Assembly (NCBI GenBank): GCA_025602915.1
Contig: JAHLJZ010000081.1
Span: forward strand, 1-64,000
From: Paraphysoderma sedebokerense
Taxonomy: Eukaryota > Blastocladiomycota > Physodermatomycetes > Physodermatales > Physodermataceae
Direction: 5' to 3'
DNA length: 64,000 nt
Below are positions 1 through 14,880 of the stretch, in pieces (within the stretch, counting starts at the first letter, position 1; each line of letters opens with the position of its first letter). Below the pieces are notes generated by a model, which was given only the letters and a program-made list of their open reading frames with translations, did not search any database and had not been told where the DNA came from. Position numbers and translations under genes: made by a program.

Positions 1-343
<343 letters not shown>

Positions 344-1261
344 GTTCATGATATTCATCCAGTCTTGGTGAATCATGAAACCCCCAACGGCTTCTCTTGA
401 AGCCACCCCCCTCAAATTGACAGAAAACTCATTAGAAAATAAAGGAGTTCAACTTCAATCTCATCATGTGTATATAACAAGATCCATACCATAAAGTATA
501 AAATTTTCGGTGTAAATAAAGAAAAGACTTAAGTCTTTAATTTTCAATGACTTTGAATCCCATTCGTCCCTGTCTTCCATATGTTTACGCTCATACTTCA
601 TTGGATGGCGAGAATAGTAATTTGAGCACTCAATCTACCTACATTCTCAACTTTGGAGAACCTCAAATTCTCAATTTGCTTACCCTTACATACGGGGAGA
701 GTTGGGTCTGTTGACAATGGACACTTGCACAGTCAATCGCCGATACCACGATTGAATATCCGGCAACCCCCAGTGTCAAGCAGCATGTAAAACTGCAGCC
801 GTTTTCATCCTGTAGACAAGCTGTCTACGCTCTATACTGAAATTGAAGAACACATCTTAGACATCGCTACATTTGACATGGCCTACCAATCTCACTACTA
901 GCTTTCCGAACTGAGTTAGTTATACTTGAACTGACGAGATTTTGCCGCCGCTGCTGTCAAGTACCAAGACTGTATTTGCCGAACCTATGTGGATTCATAA
1001 TAAATGTGCACAAAAAGTGACATGGATAATAACTGACGAAACAGAAGTTCGATGGTTAATCCTTCAGGATTTCATAAATCAGTTCTCCTTTCGTAAACCA
1101 CTGTAAGACATACATTTGCGAATTCGAATGCTGTAAACACATAGATTTATTAGCCCATTCAATTTCCGGAAAACACTTCTACGATTGCCCTCTTCCCAAG
1201 CTACTATCCTCAACTTAGCTCGACTTACCACCCACCTCATCTCCCGTAGCACAGCTTGATG
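344..1261. other. intergenic, no gene seen
   Basis: Between the 3' end of H2B and the 3' end of the convergent SET-domain gene. It contains an AATAAAG near 440 that could serve H2B polyadenylation. I see no convincing reading frame on either strand. Confidence 0.6.
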
Positions 1262-3184
1262 TCAAAAATGCTCATCAATCTCTTTCACCTTGCCATGACT
1301 TTCTCCTAGACAGACTAATCTAATCTTTTTGCACTCCATAAAAGCTTCTTTTGCTTTTTCCTTCCATTCTTCCAATTTTCTTTGTTCAACCTTATCATAT
1401 TCCCCTATTGTCACCGCCATTTCGTAAACAGTTCCTAAGCTGTACCAAAAATCAGCCAATTCAGTCTTCATAATCCATCCGTACTGTACTACTTGATTCA
1501 TCGTTTCGATAATGAGAGTGTTGTAATAAATCGAGGCCGGAATGGAGAGGGAGTGAACGGAAATGTTGAGAAGCGGAACGAGAGCGTTGAAGAGGAAGTG
1601 ATGATGGGGGTGAAGTTTGATTTTGTGGTCGGTCGGGGTCAATTGGAAAGAGTCCAGTGGCGGCATACCCGTGGGGGTAAAGAACTCTGGGACGGCGTAC
1701 TTCTTAAGAAACGATTCTAATGCATTCTTTGCAAATTGAAAACTTCGGGATTGAACTAAATCCCTTGCAGATTGGTAATCGTTCTCTATTTTATTTTTGA
1801 ACGAATTATACTCCTCGGAATGGAGAGAATGTCTGCAATCAGTGCAAACATATCTGTCTGCATTTTCCTCAACGGATTCGTCATCCTTAATGTAAACTCC
1901 TTTGCAACCTTTTTGATACTCCAAACACACAATACCATCCAACCAAAAATCTGGATCAATTTTTTTGTGACCATCACCGTTGCCGCTTTCGTCAGACTGA
2001 GGAATAAATTCACATCGCTCACAAGGGCACCAGAAGAATTTAGTCGTCAACAATTCTTCTCTTCTTGCATCTTTGGATTGATATAAATCAATATAGGAAA
2101 TCGTTAACTCTTCACCAGCAGAGACTGGGCTTTGGGTGCGGACTACGATTTGACCGTGCTTGGTGCCTGAGAAGATACAATTCGGCTTGCAACTGTGATT
2201 AAACATGGATGCAAGAGGGAATAGGCCAATTGCACAGTCACGGTTAGAGCCAGAAGGGTCGCCCTAATGAGATCATAAAATTAGAGTTAATGGTTAGTCC
2301 GGTGATAGATAAGAATCGTCGGACAATGCAAACAATACAAACCATTCCGTGTGAATTTGAATTGATTCTACACCCCAAATCAATGAATTCGTCGACGGTA
2401 ACATTATCTAAACCTTGAATACCTTCCAAACAAATCAACTCTTCAGCCGCTTTGGTCATAGCATTGATCCAAGCTTCATCATACGACTTGCGATGCGTGA
2501 TCAAATCTTTGATGCAAGATATGGGTGTGTTGATTACCCCTGCCTGCCCGTCTTGATTGTGGTCTTCACCCGCGCCAGTTGTGGACGCGGCAGATGAATG
2601 TTCTTTCAAAAATACTGTGACGACTAGTCTCAACATATTGAAATCGACGTCACAACTTTCAGCAATTACGTCCAACTTCTTTATCAACCCACAGATCCTG
2701 TCATGGGTTTCGTCATTGCTTCTACATGTGGTGGAGCACCAATATCCGCAATCACAATTGTCACATTTCAATGGACCAGTGATGGTTTGTGCGGCAGACT
2801 CTTTTTGCTTAGAAGGACAAGCAGAGGGAGAGCAAGGAGATGAAGATGAAGTAACAGCAGAAGCAAATGAAATTGGTTCCACGCAGACTGCACAAAACTC
2901 ATCAACATGAGCTGAAACAATAATAAATGCAGGGGATTGTTCCAATAAAATTGTAGTCCCTGCAGGAAGTGCAGTTGGAGAGTACAAATACCGGCCTTTG
3001 GATTTTGAGCGTGCGATCTAAAGTATCGAAGAGAGAGCAAAAATTAATAAGACTGAAAAAACATAAACGATCATAACAAGAGACCAAATACCATAGCAGG
3101 AGAGTTCGCTAGTAGAGCGTCATATTGTTTCTTCCGTTGAAGAGCTCTTTCTCGTTTAGCGGCGATGTTGCTTGCGTTTACCAT
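1262..3184 (-). CDS. SMYD-type SET and MYND domain protein
   Basis: Likely lysine methyltransferase of the SMYD family. The start at 3184 gives MVNASNIAAKRER; exon 1 ends after LLANSPAM and joins IARSKSKGRYLYSP. Next comes a MYND-like zinc finger: FCAVC, then CDNCDCGYWCSTTC and a distal H..C. The SET core follows in the next large exon with SMFNHSCKPNC, then GEELTISYID, and a post-SET cysteine cluster FWCPCERC. The remaining 200 or so residues are helical, as in the SMYD C-terminal domain. An intron near 2230-2330 separates NSNSHG from GDPSGSNRDCAIGLFPLAS. The arrangement SET-N, MYND, SET-C, post-SET is what the family shows. The substrate cannot be told from sequence; it could be histone or non-histone. 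Confidence 0.85.
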
Positions 3185-4203
3185 GGCTTAACACAAAATA
3201 TTATTTAAGAAGTACGTTGGGGAGGGCGAGAGAGGGATAAGAGAGTGGTGATCAAAAAAAAAAAAAAAAAAAAGGAAATGAAAAGCAAGGGCTAGATTCC
3301 AGAAGTGGCTGAACGGCGGGGGATTTGGTCAAATCGGATTCTGGATAATTCTAATTCCTTCTAACTCATGGGAACTCATGATCTCCGCCCAATCTTAGTT
3401 CACACTGCAACAAATGACTATGACAGAAGAACAGCCTGGGGCAGCGTGAAACTATTTACAATGTTTATTCTGCATGTTTAGTTATTATGGTTGCTAAAGA
3501 TAGACAAATTAGCTTAATAGATTTTTCATTAGTCCCTATTCCATCGATTAACCGTTCGCCGACCATAAAAAGCTCACAACTACAATGTAGAATTATTATT
3601 GCCAAAGTCTCGTCATATTATATATTACAGGAAAGGTCGGATCCCAAAGTCGCTAAAGACATGAAGTAAAGAGCAGATCCCGACGCAAAGAAAAGATATA
3701 CAAATCTGTACTCTCGATAAAGTTAAAAAGAGAGCAGAGATAGAAATTAAAAAAATTAAGAATCTATATACAAAAAAAGTACCACCGACAGATTACAGTT
3801 GGTCCATTTTTACGGATCACTATTCCGCTTCTAAGCCATGTATCATTATTCTCAAATGCAAGGTATCAAGAACAAAATGAAGTCAGAGGGGGAAGAAATA
3901 AAGTAACGACTAAGGAATGATGGTTAGAATCTATGTAGGATGAGGGATTGTCTCCTCTCGCTAAAAGTTGACACCGCATCTCTATAAAACAAGTCTAATT
4001 GTAAAGAATCCCGGTTTTGAATTATGAGTAGATTTGTGACATTATTAAGAAGACTGAAGAATTATTGAATCGACGGAAAATCGGACACGAAATTAATTTC
4101 TTGAGGGGAGGTGGGGGATAATGGAGTAGTAGTACAAATCGCTATTATAGTCATGGTCGCAGATATATGTTGTTGATGAGAAGTGCATGAGGATGGAATG
4201 ACT
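3185..4203. other. intergenic region with a 20-bp poly-A run
   Basis: Lies upstream of the SET gene and downstream of the Cdh1 gene, both on the minus strand. A pure A run covers about 3254-3273. No coding region is supported on either strand. Confidence 0.6.
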
Positions 4204-6308
4204 TTATCGAATATGACTCCACTGGCCGTGAGTCGGTTGAACAATTGGTCGGCCCTTTTCGAAGACTCGCCAAAAACGTAATGTTTCATCTCCGGCTCCT
4301 GTGACAATACTTTCACCATCCGGACTCATTGCCAAATATAATACTCGATAAGTATGTCCCGTTAAAACAGCTAATTGCTCCATCTCGGGTTCACTCCACA
4401 CGACGATTTGGTTTTGAGAGTACCCATGCGTAGAGACGAGTTCTTCGGAATTCTTCGAGAATGCGAGATTGCACACTTGCGAGTTAGTTTCAACTGATTT
4501 GATGCAAGTCCCCTGTTGCACATCCCAGAAACGAATCGTACGATCCGCTGTACCTCCTCCGGATGCAAGGATACTTGGCTATATCACATGAAGGAATCAG
4601 TATTACGTTAGAATTATTATAGACTGTGAAGATGACTTACATTGCGCGGAGACCAGGCAAGAGCTTTGACAGCCGCTTGATGCTTGTCAAATTTGCGTAA
4701 CGGCTGTTCATTCACTTTCTCCCATACAAACAACTTGTTGTCGTTGCCGCCACTAGCTAAGGTATCTGTGGCTTCATTCCACCTCAACCCACAAACTTCC
4801 TGCTTGTGAGCGGATAGTTTTTTCGTATATTGATTCGGTGTACGGACATCATGATGAATGATATGTCGATCTCTGGAGCCCGAACTGAACAGGTTATTGT
4901 TCCATGCCAACGCCCCCACTCGTGAAGTATGATTTTGGTATTCTCTGAGACATGTCTGTCGTTGCGCATCCCAGAGTAGTACAGCACCCTTGTTTGTTCC
5001 CACAGACAACAAATTGCCCTACATCATGAAATATCGTCAGTCCTTCTCTCTACCATTTGTATCGCCCTAAACTAGCGGCAAAAAAAACTACTTACCCGCT
5101 GATTCCAGTTCACGGAGGTAATCGAGTCGTAGGGTCCGACTTCACATAATTTAGTCACATTACATGTATTCGCATTCCACAGATAGACGCAATTCCCCAA
5201 TCCAACTCCCAATAGATTGGAGCTACTCCAATCCACCAAGTTCAGGTAGAAATCATCCTAATCAAACCATTAATAAATCAGTACAAAGATCAAGGGCGTT
5301 AAAGAAACAAATGCCGAGCACTCGCGCGAACCTGTAGATCTGGGGCATCCAACACTTTAAATGGGCCTTTCGGAATGAAACGAGTAGGATGCTGAGGACG
5401 GGTGATCATATATGTAGCTTGCCTGTCGAATGGGGAGGAATTGTACACTTCGTTCAGAATAGTCGATTGTGGAAAAATGACTCTTGGTTTTTTCGATACC
5501 GGAGTTCCGCCTATACCAATAACTTTTGAGGGTGTTTGTGGACATATTTGATGAAGCATGACTTGCTGGCGCAGCTTACTCGCCTCCTCTATTCAGAAAA
5601 ACACAAAGCAGCGAGAAGATCGGTTAATGGAATTAATTTCACATAATATTAGAAAGGTGTGATCTTTTTTGATGGACTAGACCATATTCGGTAACTAGGG
5701 AGCCCTATCAACGAAAATCTGTTGTCTTCATATAAGTGTAGACAATCCTCACCTGTCCTTGCAGCCTCCGACTGTTTTCGCTTTTTAGGTGTCCTCTCTG
5801 TCGTCGGATTGTGAGGTTTGGACATGGCATAGCTAGTGGAGATGTCAATTTTTGTATCACGTTGAGGAACAAATCTACGATGTTGAAAGCCGGTCAGTTG
5901 TCACTGCTACTACTCATGGACTCGTATCCCGTAAATTTCCAATAAGAAGCTCTATAAATTCAGCAAGTTCCAATCTCTCCATCAGACAAACTCATAAAGT
6001 TAACTCGAACAGAGATGCCTCTTTCCGCGATTTCCAAATGGCATATGACACTATCACCGCGGTCTCCGTCCAATGCATTGTTCCTTTCTCCTATAAGGTG
6101 TGTCTAATAGCATAAAGTATTGTAAATACGTTTTGACTACATACCGGCAAGAGACTGATTTTGAAGGTGAAGTCAAGCAGTCACGGGCATCTCGAGCTTC
6201 GCCGAATAGAGGTCGAGGAGGAGGTGGACCGGAATATATAAATGGAGCCGGATTGGACAATCTCCGTTTATAATCGGGACTGAGTACACTGGGTTTCTTA
6301 GCAGACAT
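4204..6308 (-). CDS. CDH1: Cdh1/fizzy-related APC/C co-activator (WD40)
   Basis: Substrate adaptor of the anaphase-promoting complex, acting in mitotic exit and G1. The start at 6308 gives MSAKKPSVLSPDYKRRL, similar to fizzy-related N-termini. Exon 1 (6308-6145) splices to an exon starting at 5874; the junction reads SVSC-RFVPQR, which fits the C-box position although the usual Asp before Arg is Cys. PFKVLDAPDLQDDFYLNLVDWSS then opens a seven-blade WD40 propeller with the Cdh1-like strings VYLWNANTCNVTKLC, SGSRDRHI, QEVCGLRW, SGGNDNKLFVW, STHGYSQNQIVVW and VTGAGDETLRFW. The protein ends in the Ile-Arg tail that docks on the APC/C. The WD40 strings favour Cdh1 over Cdc20. A second RFIP string lies just before the propeller. 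At least six introns are present. Confidence 0.93.
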
Positions 6309-7353
6309 GGTGATGAGGTGTTGAATCCGACAAAGCGATGAGGCTAAGACGATAACGCTGGCAAAAACTGATCCGCAAAACGTATCAACGGGTGGCAGGT
6401 CTAGCCGACAATGCCAGTTGGGCGGAAGGCAGGTCGTGGATATCTGATGACAATCTTTCCAAGAGATTGGAATGGAATTTGAGGAAACTGACAACACCTG
6501 AGGGAAAGGCAACAGTTAAAGTCACTCTGGTCAGTGGAAATGAATGTGAGACATTTCACCACATAACCTCACGTGACTTATCTGATCCGAGCGACACTGC
6601 TAGAACATGGATATAAAACATGGAATCTCAATATCCGAGCGACTGAATCATTCAGGAGAAGACGCTGGAAGATCTTGTAATAGACATTGCGTCTGCCAAA
6701 CCACAGATGCGAACAGCGGCACGATTACGGCAAAAATTTGACACCTGAATCCAAATTCATTCAACAAGATATCCACTTTTATATACAGCATTACAAACCG
6801 ACAAAGAAGCCCAACAAATCAATCGAAAGCATAATATGTATTACAGACAGCAACCCTTATATTCTCTCCTGTACATTACCTAATCGTTCCAAGTCTCCGT
6901 AGAAATATAATGATAAGACAAAACAAAAAACAAAGAAAACTATGAAACCAAAACGTGTGATCTGCTTTTTGGTATAAGGCCGCCCCAGGTCAATACAACA
7001 CTCCATTCTCGGATGCCTCGCTTTGAAAATATTCACTTGGTTGTTTTTAAAAGTTTGTGTGCCAAATTATACTAGTGGCAAACGAGTCTAATAATAATCA
7101 TTTTGAATACGAAAGATAAGGTGACTACGACAATAGAAACCATCGTTTCCTCTTGAATTCCAAGAGATCAAGGACGGAAACCCTACAAAGGGAATATGGG
7201 GAATGAAACGAGAATTCCGGATAGTGAGTGTCAATCGAAATGGTGACGAAATGACGATATGACTGGCGTACAATTAATTCTTAGAGTGGTTTGGACGATT
7301 GGAGAATGACAGTAAAGAAAAAAGGGCTGGGATTAAAAGGGACCGTGATGTAA
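6309..7353. other. intergenic region with a CACGTG box
   Basis: Promoter side of the Cdh1 gene and 3' side of the PP1 gene. A CACGTG palindrome lies at 6570-6575, 262 bp upstream of the Cdh1 start. Short open frames here are antisense shadows. No further gene seen. Confidence 0.55.
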
Positions 7354-9073
<1,720 letters not shown>

Positions 9074-10718
9074 ATCGACAAGTTATTTGGGGAAAGGGAC
9101 GGACGGCGTGAAAGGGTAAAGTGGAGTAATCTCGAGCTAGTAGGCAGGGAGATGCGAGTCGAAACGGAAAGGTATCAAAGAGAGCAGATGACGGGAGGAG
9201 ATGGCCGAAAAGCGGCCTGGATACAGGATATGAGAAGAAGGGAGTGGAAAGGAGGGAGGGAGGACAGCCCGGACAGGATGGATGGATAGATGGATGGATG
9301 GATGGATGGATGGATGGTGCGGATTGCGCTGCTCGAGTGAGACGAGCCTTCTCAAGAGGCGTGACTCTTTCCAGCCTTTGTTCAGCAACTTGCATATATC
9401 TTCGTATTTCTTGCATTCTCTGCTCTATGATTCCCCTTACACAGAGCGCTAACTCTTACTCCGTGCTAACTGGGATCTAAGTTTACCTGCGATTGAAGAG
9501 AAACAAGCCATGAATTACGGCAACATCAAATTGGTCGCTTCAACTACTTGTTCAATGAATCAATGAAAGAAGACCGATTTTTCGGGATAGCTTTGCACGA
9601 TATCATTAACGATTTCAATGGTTTGACCATATTGCTTCACTAAAACAGTTTGTCTCATGAACATGAGCTGGTCTTCATGTCAAGTGCCCCCAATGGTTTC
9701 TCGTAACAAGGATCCTTATGCGCAGATTTTTATGTAGCAGGGCATGAACTTATCTCCTCGTGCACATCTTGGTTTTGTTGGCTCTGCTGCCAGTTATGTC
9801 ATTCTTTGGCGCTCTTCTGTCTGGGTGTACAGCAATCGCAGAGTTTGTTCAATTAGGTGGTATTCTGATGTCGAATTATGGTGTGTGCTACTCAGCCCAT
9901 TAGAGAGTCTCTATAATACCATGAGAAACAGTTGCTTTATGTTATTGTTATTTGTTCTACTATCAACCCATTTCCAACTTTCTTGAACTGACTATGCTTC
10001 ATAGCTACGAGCGCATATCAGTGATTGGAAGATCAAGGTGGCGCTTATGGAAAATGAAGAAAAAAGGCGAGTACAAATTATCAAATTTTTAGAATAACCA
10101 AACTCGTTTACCCTAGGTGTGAAAATTGAAAATTAAAGATCAAATAAAATTTGATGTTTCCGACTATTTTTGTTTGACTGATCTGTCTATTTGAAACCTA
10201 CAGCTGTTACGTGGATTCAAAGAATGGAATTAAACTTCCCGTGTGTCTATGAAGGTATTGAAATTGGTCGAATGAACTACACAGCTAGCCTGTTTTCGAT
10301 GAAGGTATATTGTATATTGAGCCCGGGCTGGTTCAGGCATCATAGGACGTCTATGTTCTTATTCGATTTCATTCTAGCGCATCCGCTTTGGCAAAAAATG
10401 GATGTTGTAATATGACTGAATGCAAAATACAAACTGGCAAAGTAATGACAATTGGAGTGCTTGATTTATTTGAAACCTTTCGTTGAAGACAAGTTATCAG
10501 ATTTACGGTGAAATATTCCCCAACGGAAGAAAGAGTAACCTGTTACTGTACAAATGAAATTTATCTTACATCCCCAAACTGCTAGAATATTAAAACGAGT
10601 GAACAACTCCAGGGGACAGTAATGTAGCTATTAATAATTGAAATCTAATAGAAGAATGATGCAGGAGAACTTCTAATGTTCGATCACGTAAATGTACTTA
10701 TAACCACTAACCAAATGC
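9074..10718. other. gene-free stretch of about 1.6 kb
   Basis: Upstream of the PP1 gene and downstream of the bHLH gene. It holds the GGAT microsatellite described separately. The rest is A+T-rich with only short open frames lacking any recognisable domain. Confidence 0.5.
9277..9317. repeat. GGAT tetranucleotide microsatellite
   Basis: About ten copies of GGAT with one GATA interruption. It lies roughly 200 bp upstream of the PP1 start codon and is preceded by a GGAG-rich purine stretch from about 9241. It reads as a polymorphic simple repeat in the PP1 5' region. Confidence 0.9.
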
Positions 10719-12434
10719 TCACTTCTGCTTACCCCCCGACGCTGCAGGTTCTCGAACAAGATTCTGAAGCTCTGTCTCGGCCATCGCCAGAACCATTTGC
10801 GAATTCGAGCAGCCTAAATGATTTGCGTTCAATACACCAATTTCTGATTCGTTCAAAGTGGCATTGATCAATGAAGGAAACGAAAATGATGTTGGGAGTT
10901 GGAACGGATTCGGTGGGCAGGCATCAACCAATTTCACGTCACTCGATAATTCCATCGTTAACCCATTTTCCACACCACCATCGATGACTCCTACGTTGAC
11001 TTCATTAACCCCTTCTTTCAGTCCTTTTGTTTTGTCATTCTCCAGAGATACCTGGTATTGTTTCGTCCACATGTCATACTGTTCGGCGGTAGCAGCTTCT
11101 AAACGTTTCGTCAGCTGGAAAATTTTCTCTTCTTGTTGCTGGATTCTGATTTGGTTCTCGACAACTCTGCTCTGAGCTTCATCGGGTGGCAGCATCGTAC
11201 ATTGAGAAGATCTGTTGGAGGTAGTGGATGAGTATGCTAATTTTTGTTTCCTAGCTCTCTTTCGCCCAGGTTTGGTTCCCGAGCTGGAACCGTTGTCCAA
11301 AAGTTGATCCGAGTTAGTTTCCGCAGCTGCGCTACAGATCATCGTCAATTCTGGGTATAAAGATTGCACAAATTTGATGTATTCCGCAGCTCTTTGTAGT
11401 ATTTTTGTTTTGTTAGTTGCAGGGTTCACTTGAGATACAGGAATAACTGAGTTTAGTTGTTGGATGCTCGAGTTCAAATCTTTGCGGTACCGGCGTTCCA
11501 TTTGAATATGAGCTTGACGTTTTTGGATATAGGCAGGGTCTGCGTGTTGCTGCTGCTTTGGAGGAAGACGTCTGTATATGGACAATAAGTTTGTGAATTC
11601 AAATCATCCGTGGATGATAGATAAGTTGGGTTATTTTCGTTATTTTCAGGTATGTTTTACAATTTTGTAGAAATGTGCAAAATAAAAATTAATCAAAAAT
11701 TACGATCTATTGCATAACTAATGATATTGTAAATAGATAAATTGACATACCCTATCATTATTTTACTATTTGAGTCGGTGTCTGATGCGGTGTTCACTAT
11801 CGCGTCCTGACGTGCTGGAATGGTGGCAATTCTACTTTCGGTTCCATTAAAACCAGAATTATTGGACATTACGCCAATCTGATTCATATTCATAAAGTTA
11901 AATTGACTGTTCACTTGAATCTGAGATAGATTTTGTGCTTGTATATTTTGGTATTGCAATTGTGCCAGGAGATGTTGGTAATCAATTGGGTGCATTTGCT
12001 GATGACATTGAGAGTGAGGTAAAGGGAAGGTGGTCGGAAGAGAAAATGAGGAGGGTACGGCATCTATGGAATTAGTACATATAGATGTTAGCCAGGTAAT
12101 CTTGGTTGATTCATTTTATTTCGAAAAATTTAATTTCGAGGAACATAGTCCAAAAGAGCATCTGTTGTCGATGACTGAAAGTCTGAAACCTTGAAAAAAT
12201 CAAATACAAACCGCCGTCTGAAAAGGGAATTGGAGAACCACTTGGAGTTATACTCTTGTAATGAGCGTTATTCATGAGTATTTCTAAATCGGGATTTGAC
12301 TCCATAGTGCCTAGTGTAGAATTGATAGCGAGAGTAGGAGATACTGCCAATTGCTGAGGGAACGAAGAGGGCATCGGATGTTGTGGAGAAAGAGGAGAAA
12401 GTAATTGAGATGGCAATTGCAACTCTGAGTTCAT
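10719..12434 (-). CDS. bHLH transcription factor with SREBP-like basic region
   Basis: DNA-binding regulator. The start at 12434 gives MNSELQLPSQLLSPLSPQHP. A long Gln/Asn/Ser/Pro-rich N-terminal half, spread over the first exons, suggests an activation region. The basic helix-loop-helix starts near KRQAHIQMERRYRKDLNSSI and continues through the loop to NKTKILQRAAEYIKFVQSL. It has the E-box-contacting Glu and Arg, and a Tyr after ERR, as in SREBP proteins (EKRYR), where most bHLH factors have Arg. A basic patch KPGRKRARKQK may be a nuclear signal. A helical stretch ENQIRIQQQEEKIFQL could be a leucine-zipper-like coiled coil. No membrane segments follow, so this is not a full SREBP. The target genes are unknown. 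Confidence 0.85.
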
Positions 12435-12841
12435 ACTTCAGACACAAATTATGTGGATTGGAAAGAAAATGAGAATATACGAACGCTGTAAAGGAATTTC
12501 CTCAAGGGCACCGACAGGGCCAAAAAATAGAACTAGTCGCGTCTTTCTCCGCTTGTCAACGTTTTTATCCAAATTTGATTTTTGTGCTGTATCTTTTGAC
12601 AATAGACTTTGCCTCAACTTATATCTGTATATATCAATGTTCCGTGTCCACGTATGGAAAGTGAGTTCTGATTGGTTTATCATTCTCCAGTTCACTTTTG
12701 CAAATCCTTTGAACAAACATTGTCATGGGCAACGCGACGCGTGACATGGATAATCAAGATTTCTGGAACCCATTCGGTTTCAGCACTTCCAAACTGAATT
12801 GAATTCGGAAACGGTTGATTGTGCGATTACATACACTTGCG
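12435..12841. other. divergent promoter region, bHLH gene and DBP8
   Basis: About 400 bp between two divergent start codons. It contains an ACGCGT palindrome at 12737-12742, about 100 bp upstream of the helicase start. No gene seen. Confidence 0.5.
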
Positions 12842-14627
12842 ATGGCACCTTCTGATAGCTCATTCTCTAGTCTCGGCATATCCTCTTGGCTGATCGAAGC
12901 ACTACAATCTCTTTCTATTTCATCTCCGAGCGAAATTCAGCGCGAATGCATTCGTCCAATCTTGGATGGTAATATTAATTGAGCTGCTTCATTCTTACTT
13001 CAATTGTAACTTTATTTATCTCAACTGATTTGTTGTTCTTTGAAACAAAGGCAAAAACGTGATCGGTTCTGCCCAAACCGGTAGCGGTAAGACCCTAGCT
13101 TTCGGGCTTCCGATTCTACAAAAACTCAGTGAAGATCCGTATGGTGTTTTTGCTATTATCCTGACGCCAACAAGAGAATTGGCTTTTCAAATTGCCGAAC
13201 AATTGAGGGCGCTAGGTACAGGGATTGGGTTACGAGAATGTGTAGTCGTTGGTGGGATGGGTTTGTAGTCTATTTCTCTGCTGTTTTAAGTATGCCCGTC
13301 AGTATGATTGATTGTCGTTTTGATTCTTTAGATATGATGACACAGGCCCTCCATTTGTCTGGTAGACCTCATATCGTTATTGCCACACCTGGACGATTAG
13401 TCGATCATATTCAATCATCGGCTCATGCTGTTCATTTTTCTCGAGTCAAGTTTTTGGTGCTGGACGAAGCGGACAGGTTACTTCACCCAACTTTTGCTAC
13501 AGAATTGGAAACTATATTTGAGAAGCTTCCAAAAAGTCGACAGACTTTATTGTTTAGTGCCACTATGACTAAAAGTATTGAGAAATTGATTGAAAATGCC
13601 AAAGAAGAAACCGAAGTAGAGAATTCGTCAACCGAAAAAGTCCTCGTAAAAAGAGAAAAGAAAGAAAATTCAAAATCAATGTTGAGTAACTTATTTGTTT
13701 ATCGATCCAACACCAAGTATGCACCGGTCGATAGATTGGATCAGAGGTATCTCTTTGTCCCGAGTACAGTCCGAGAAGCATTTTTGATTCACCTTTTGAG
13801 GAATGAATTCAAAGGCAAACACATGATTATCTTCACAAGTCGATGTCGGTATGTATCGAGGAAAGGAGTACTAAATACTATCATACGCTGATCTTTCTAA
13901 TCAAAATCTTCTCGTGTTTCCTTTTGTTAGAACTTGTGCATTACTTCTTGTCCTTCTTCAATCATTCGGTCTCCGCTCAACAGCACTTCACTCAATGATG
14001 TCCCAGTCTGAAAGAATCGCATCTCTCGCTAAGTTTAAATCAAACATCGTACCTATATTACTAGCCACTGATGTCGGCTCCCGAGGTCTCGATATTCCCA
14101 CTGTTCAATTGGTCATTAATTTTGATATACCAAACTGCGCGACGGATTATATTCATAGAGTTGGTAGAACTGCGAGAGCTGGTAGAGGAGGTATGAGTTT
14201 AAGTATTGTGACGGAACGGGATGTGGAATGTGTGCTTAATGTAGAGAAAAAGATGGATAAAAAATTAGAGAAGTTTGAAGGAGTTGATGAAGATGAAATT
14301 AATAAGGCTGAATTCTTGAATGAAGTGAATGTTGCGAAAAGGGAAGCTTTAATGGTTTGTTGAATGTATATCTATTTTGAGATTTATATTTTGTTATCTT
14401 AACTGTCTTTTCGCATTACCAGCACCTGGAAGAAACAAATTTTGGACAGAAGAAAGAACTCAACATGGAGAAAAAGCGGAAATTGGAAACACAATCTGGT
14501 TCAAATTCTGATTCCGTTAAGTTGAACGAAAAGGTATGCTTTATACTTTTGTACCGAAATTCCCTGAATCGACATTTAATTTTATCCCGACATATAGAAA
14601 AAGCGAAACAGGAAACAACAAATTTAG
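12842..14627 (+). CDS. DBP8: DEAD-box RNA helicase, Dbp8/DDX49 type
   Basis: Nucleolar ATP-dependent RNA helicase for small-subunit ribosome biogenesis, by family. The start at 12842 gives [17 protein letters not shown]. Motifs in order: Q motif with [11 protein letters not shown], motif I AQTGSGKT, Ia [10 protein letters not shown], Ib [14 protein letters not shown] box [11 protein letters not shown] in [13 protein letters not shown] region IV, motif [11 protein letters not shown] and motif [15 protein letters not shown]. This spacing, the short N-terminus and [18 protein letters not shown] fit the Dbp8 branch. Six or more exons; an acidic/basic insert between SAT and motif IV ([12 protein letters not shown] to MLSNL) is longer than in yeast. 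The last exon ends KKRNRKQQI with a lysine-rich tail. Confidence 0.93.
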
Positions 14628-14880
14628 TTTGCGGAATGTATCGAAAGCCCTCCTTTCATTGTATGCTTAGAAATTCTTCGAACCCATGTAAATAAAATTG
14701 CCAATAGTGTAGCTGTGCGTTAAAGTTTACTTTGAAATAATATCTATTGGGAGCTACACGCAAGACTCAATTAAGATAAACCGAGTGTCTGGCCATATAC
14801 TCATTAAACTTTCCAATTACTTTCAACTTCACAGAACACGAAGCATTCTGTCACGATTTATTTTTTTGCAATACACCTGG

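Noticed and set aside
1772-2086. 104-residue plus-strand open frame
   Set aside because: Antisense to the SET domain exon, which has clear family motifs on the minus strand.
5840-6144. Extra Cdh1 exons in the first intron
   Set aside because: Frames there contain stops, and the direct junction 6145 to 5874 gives a continuous protein with a C-box-like motif.
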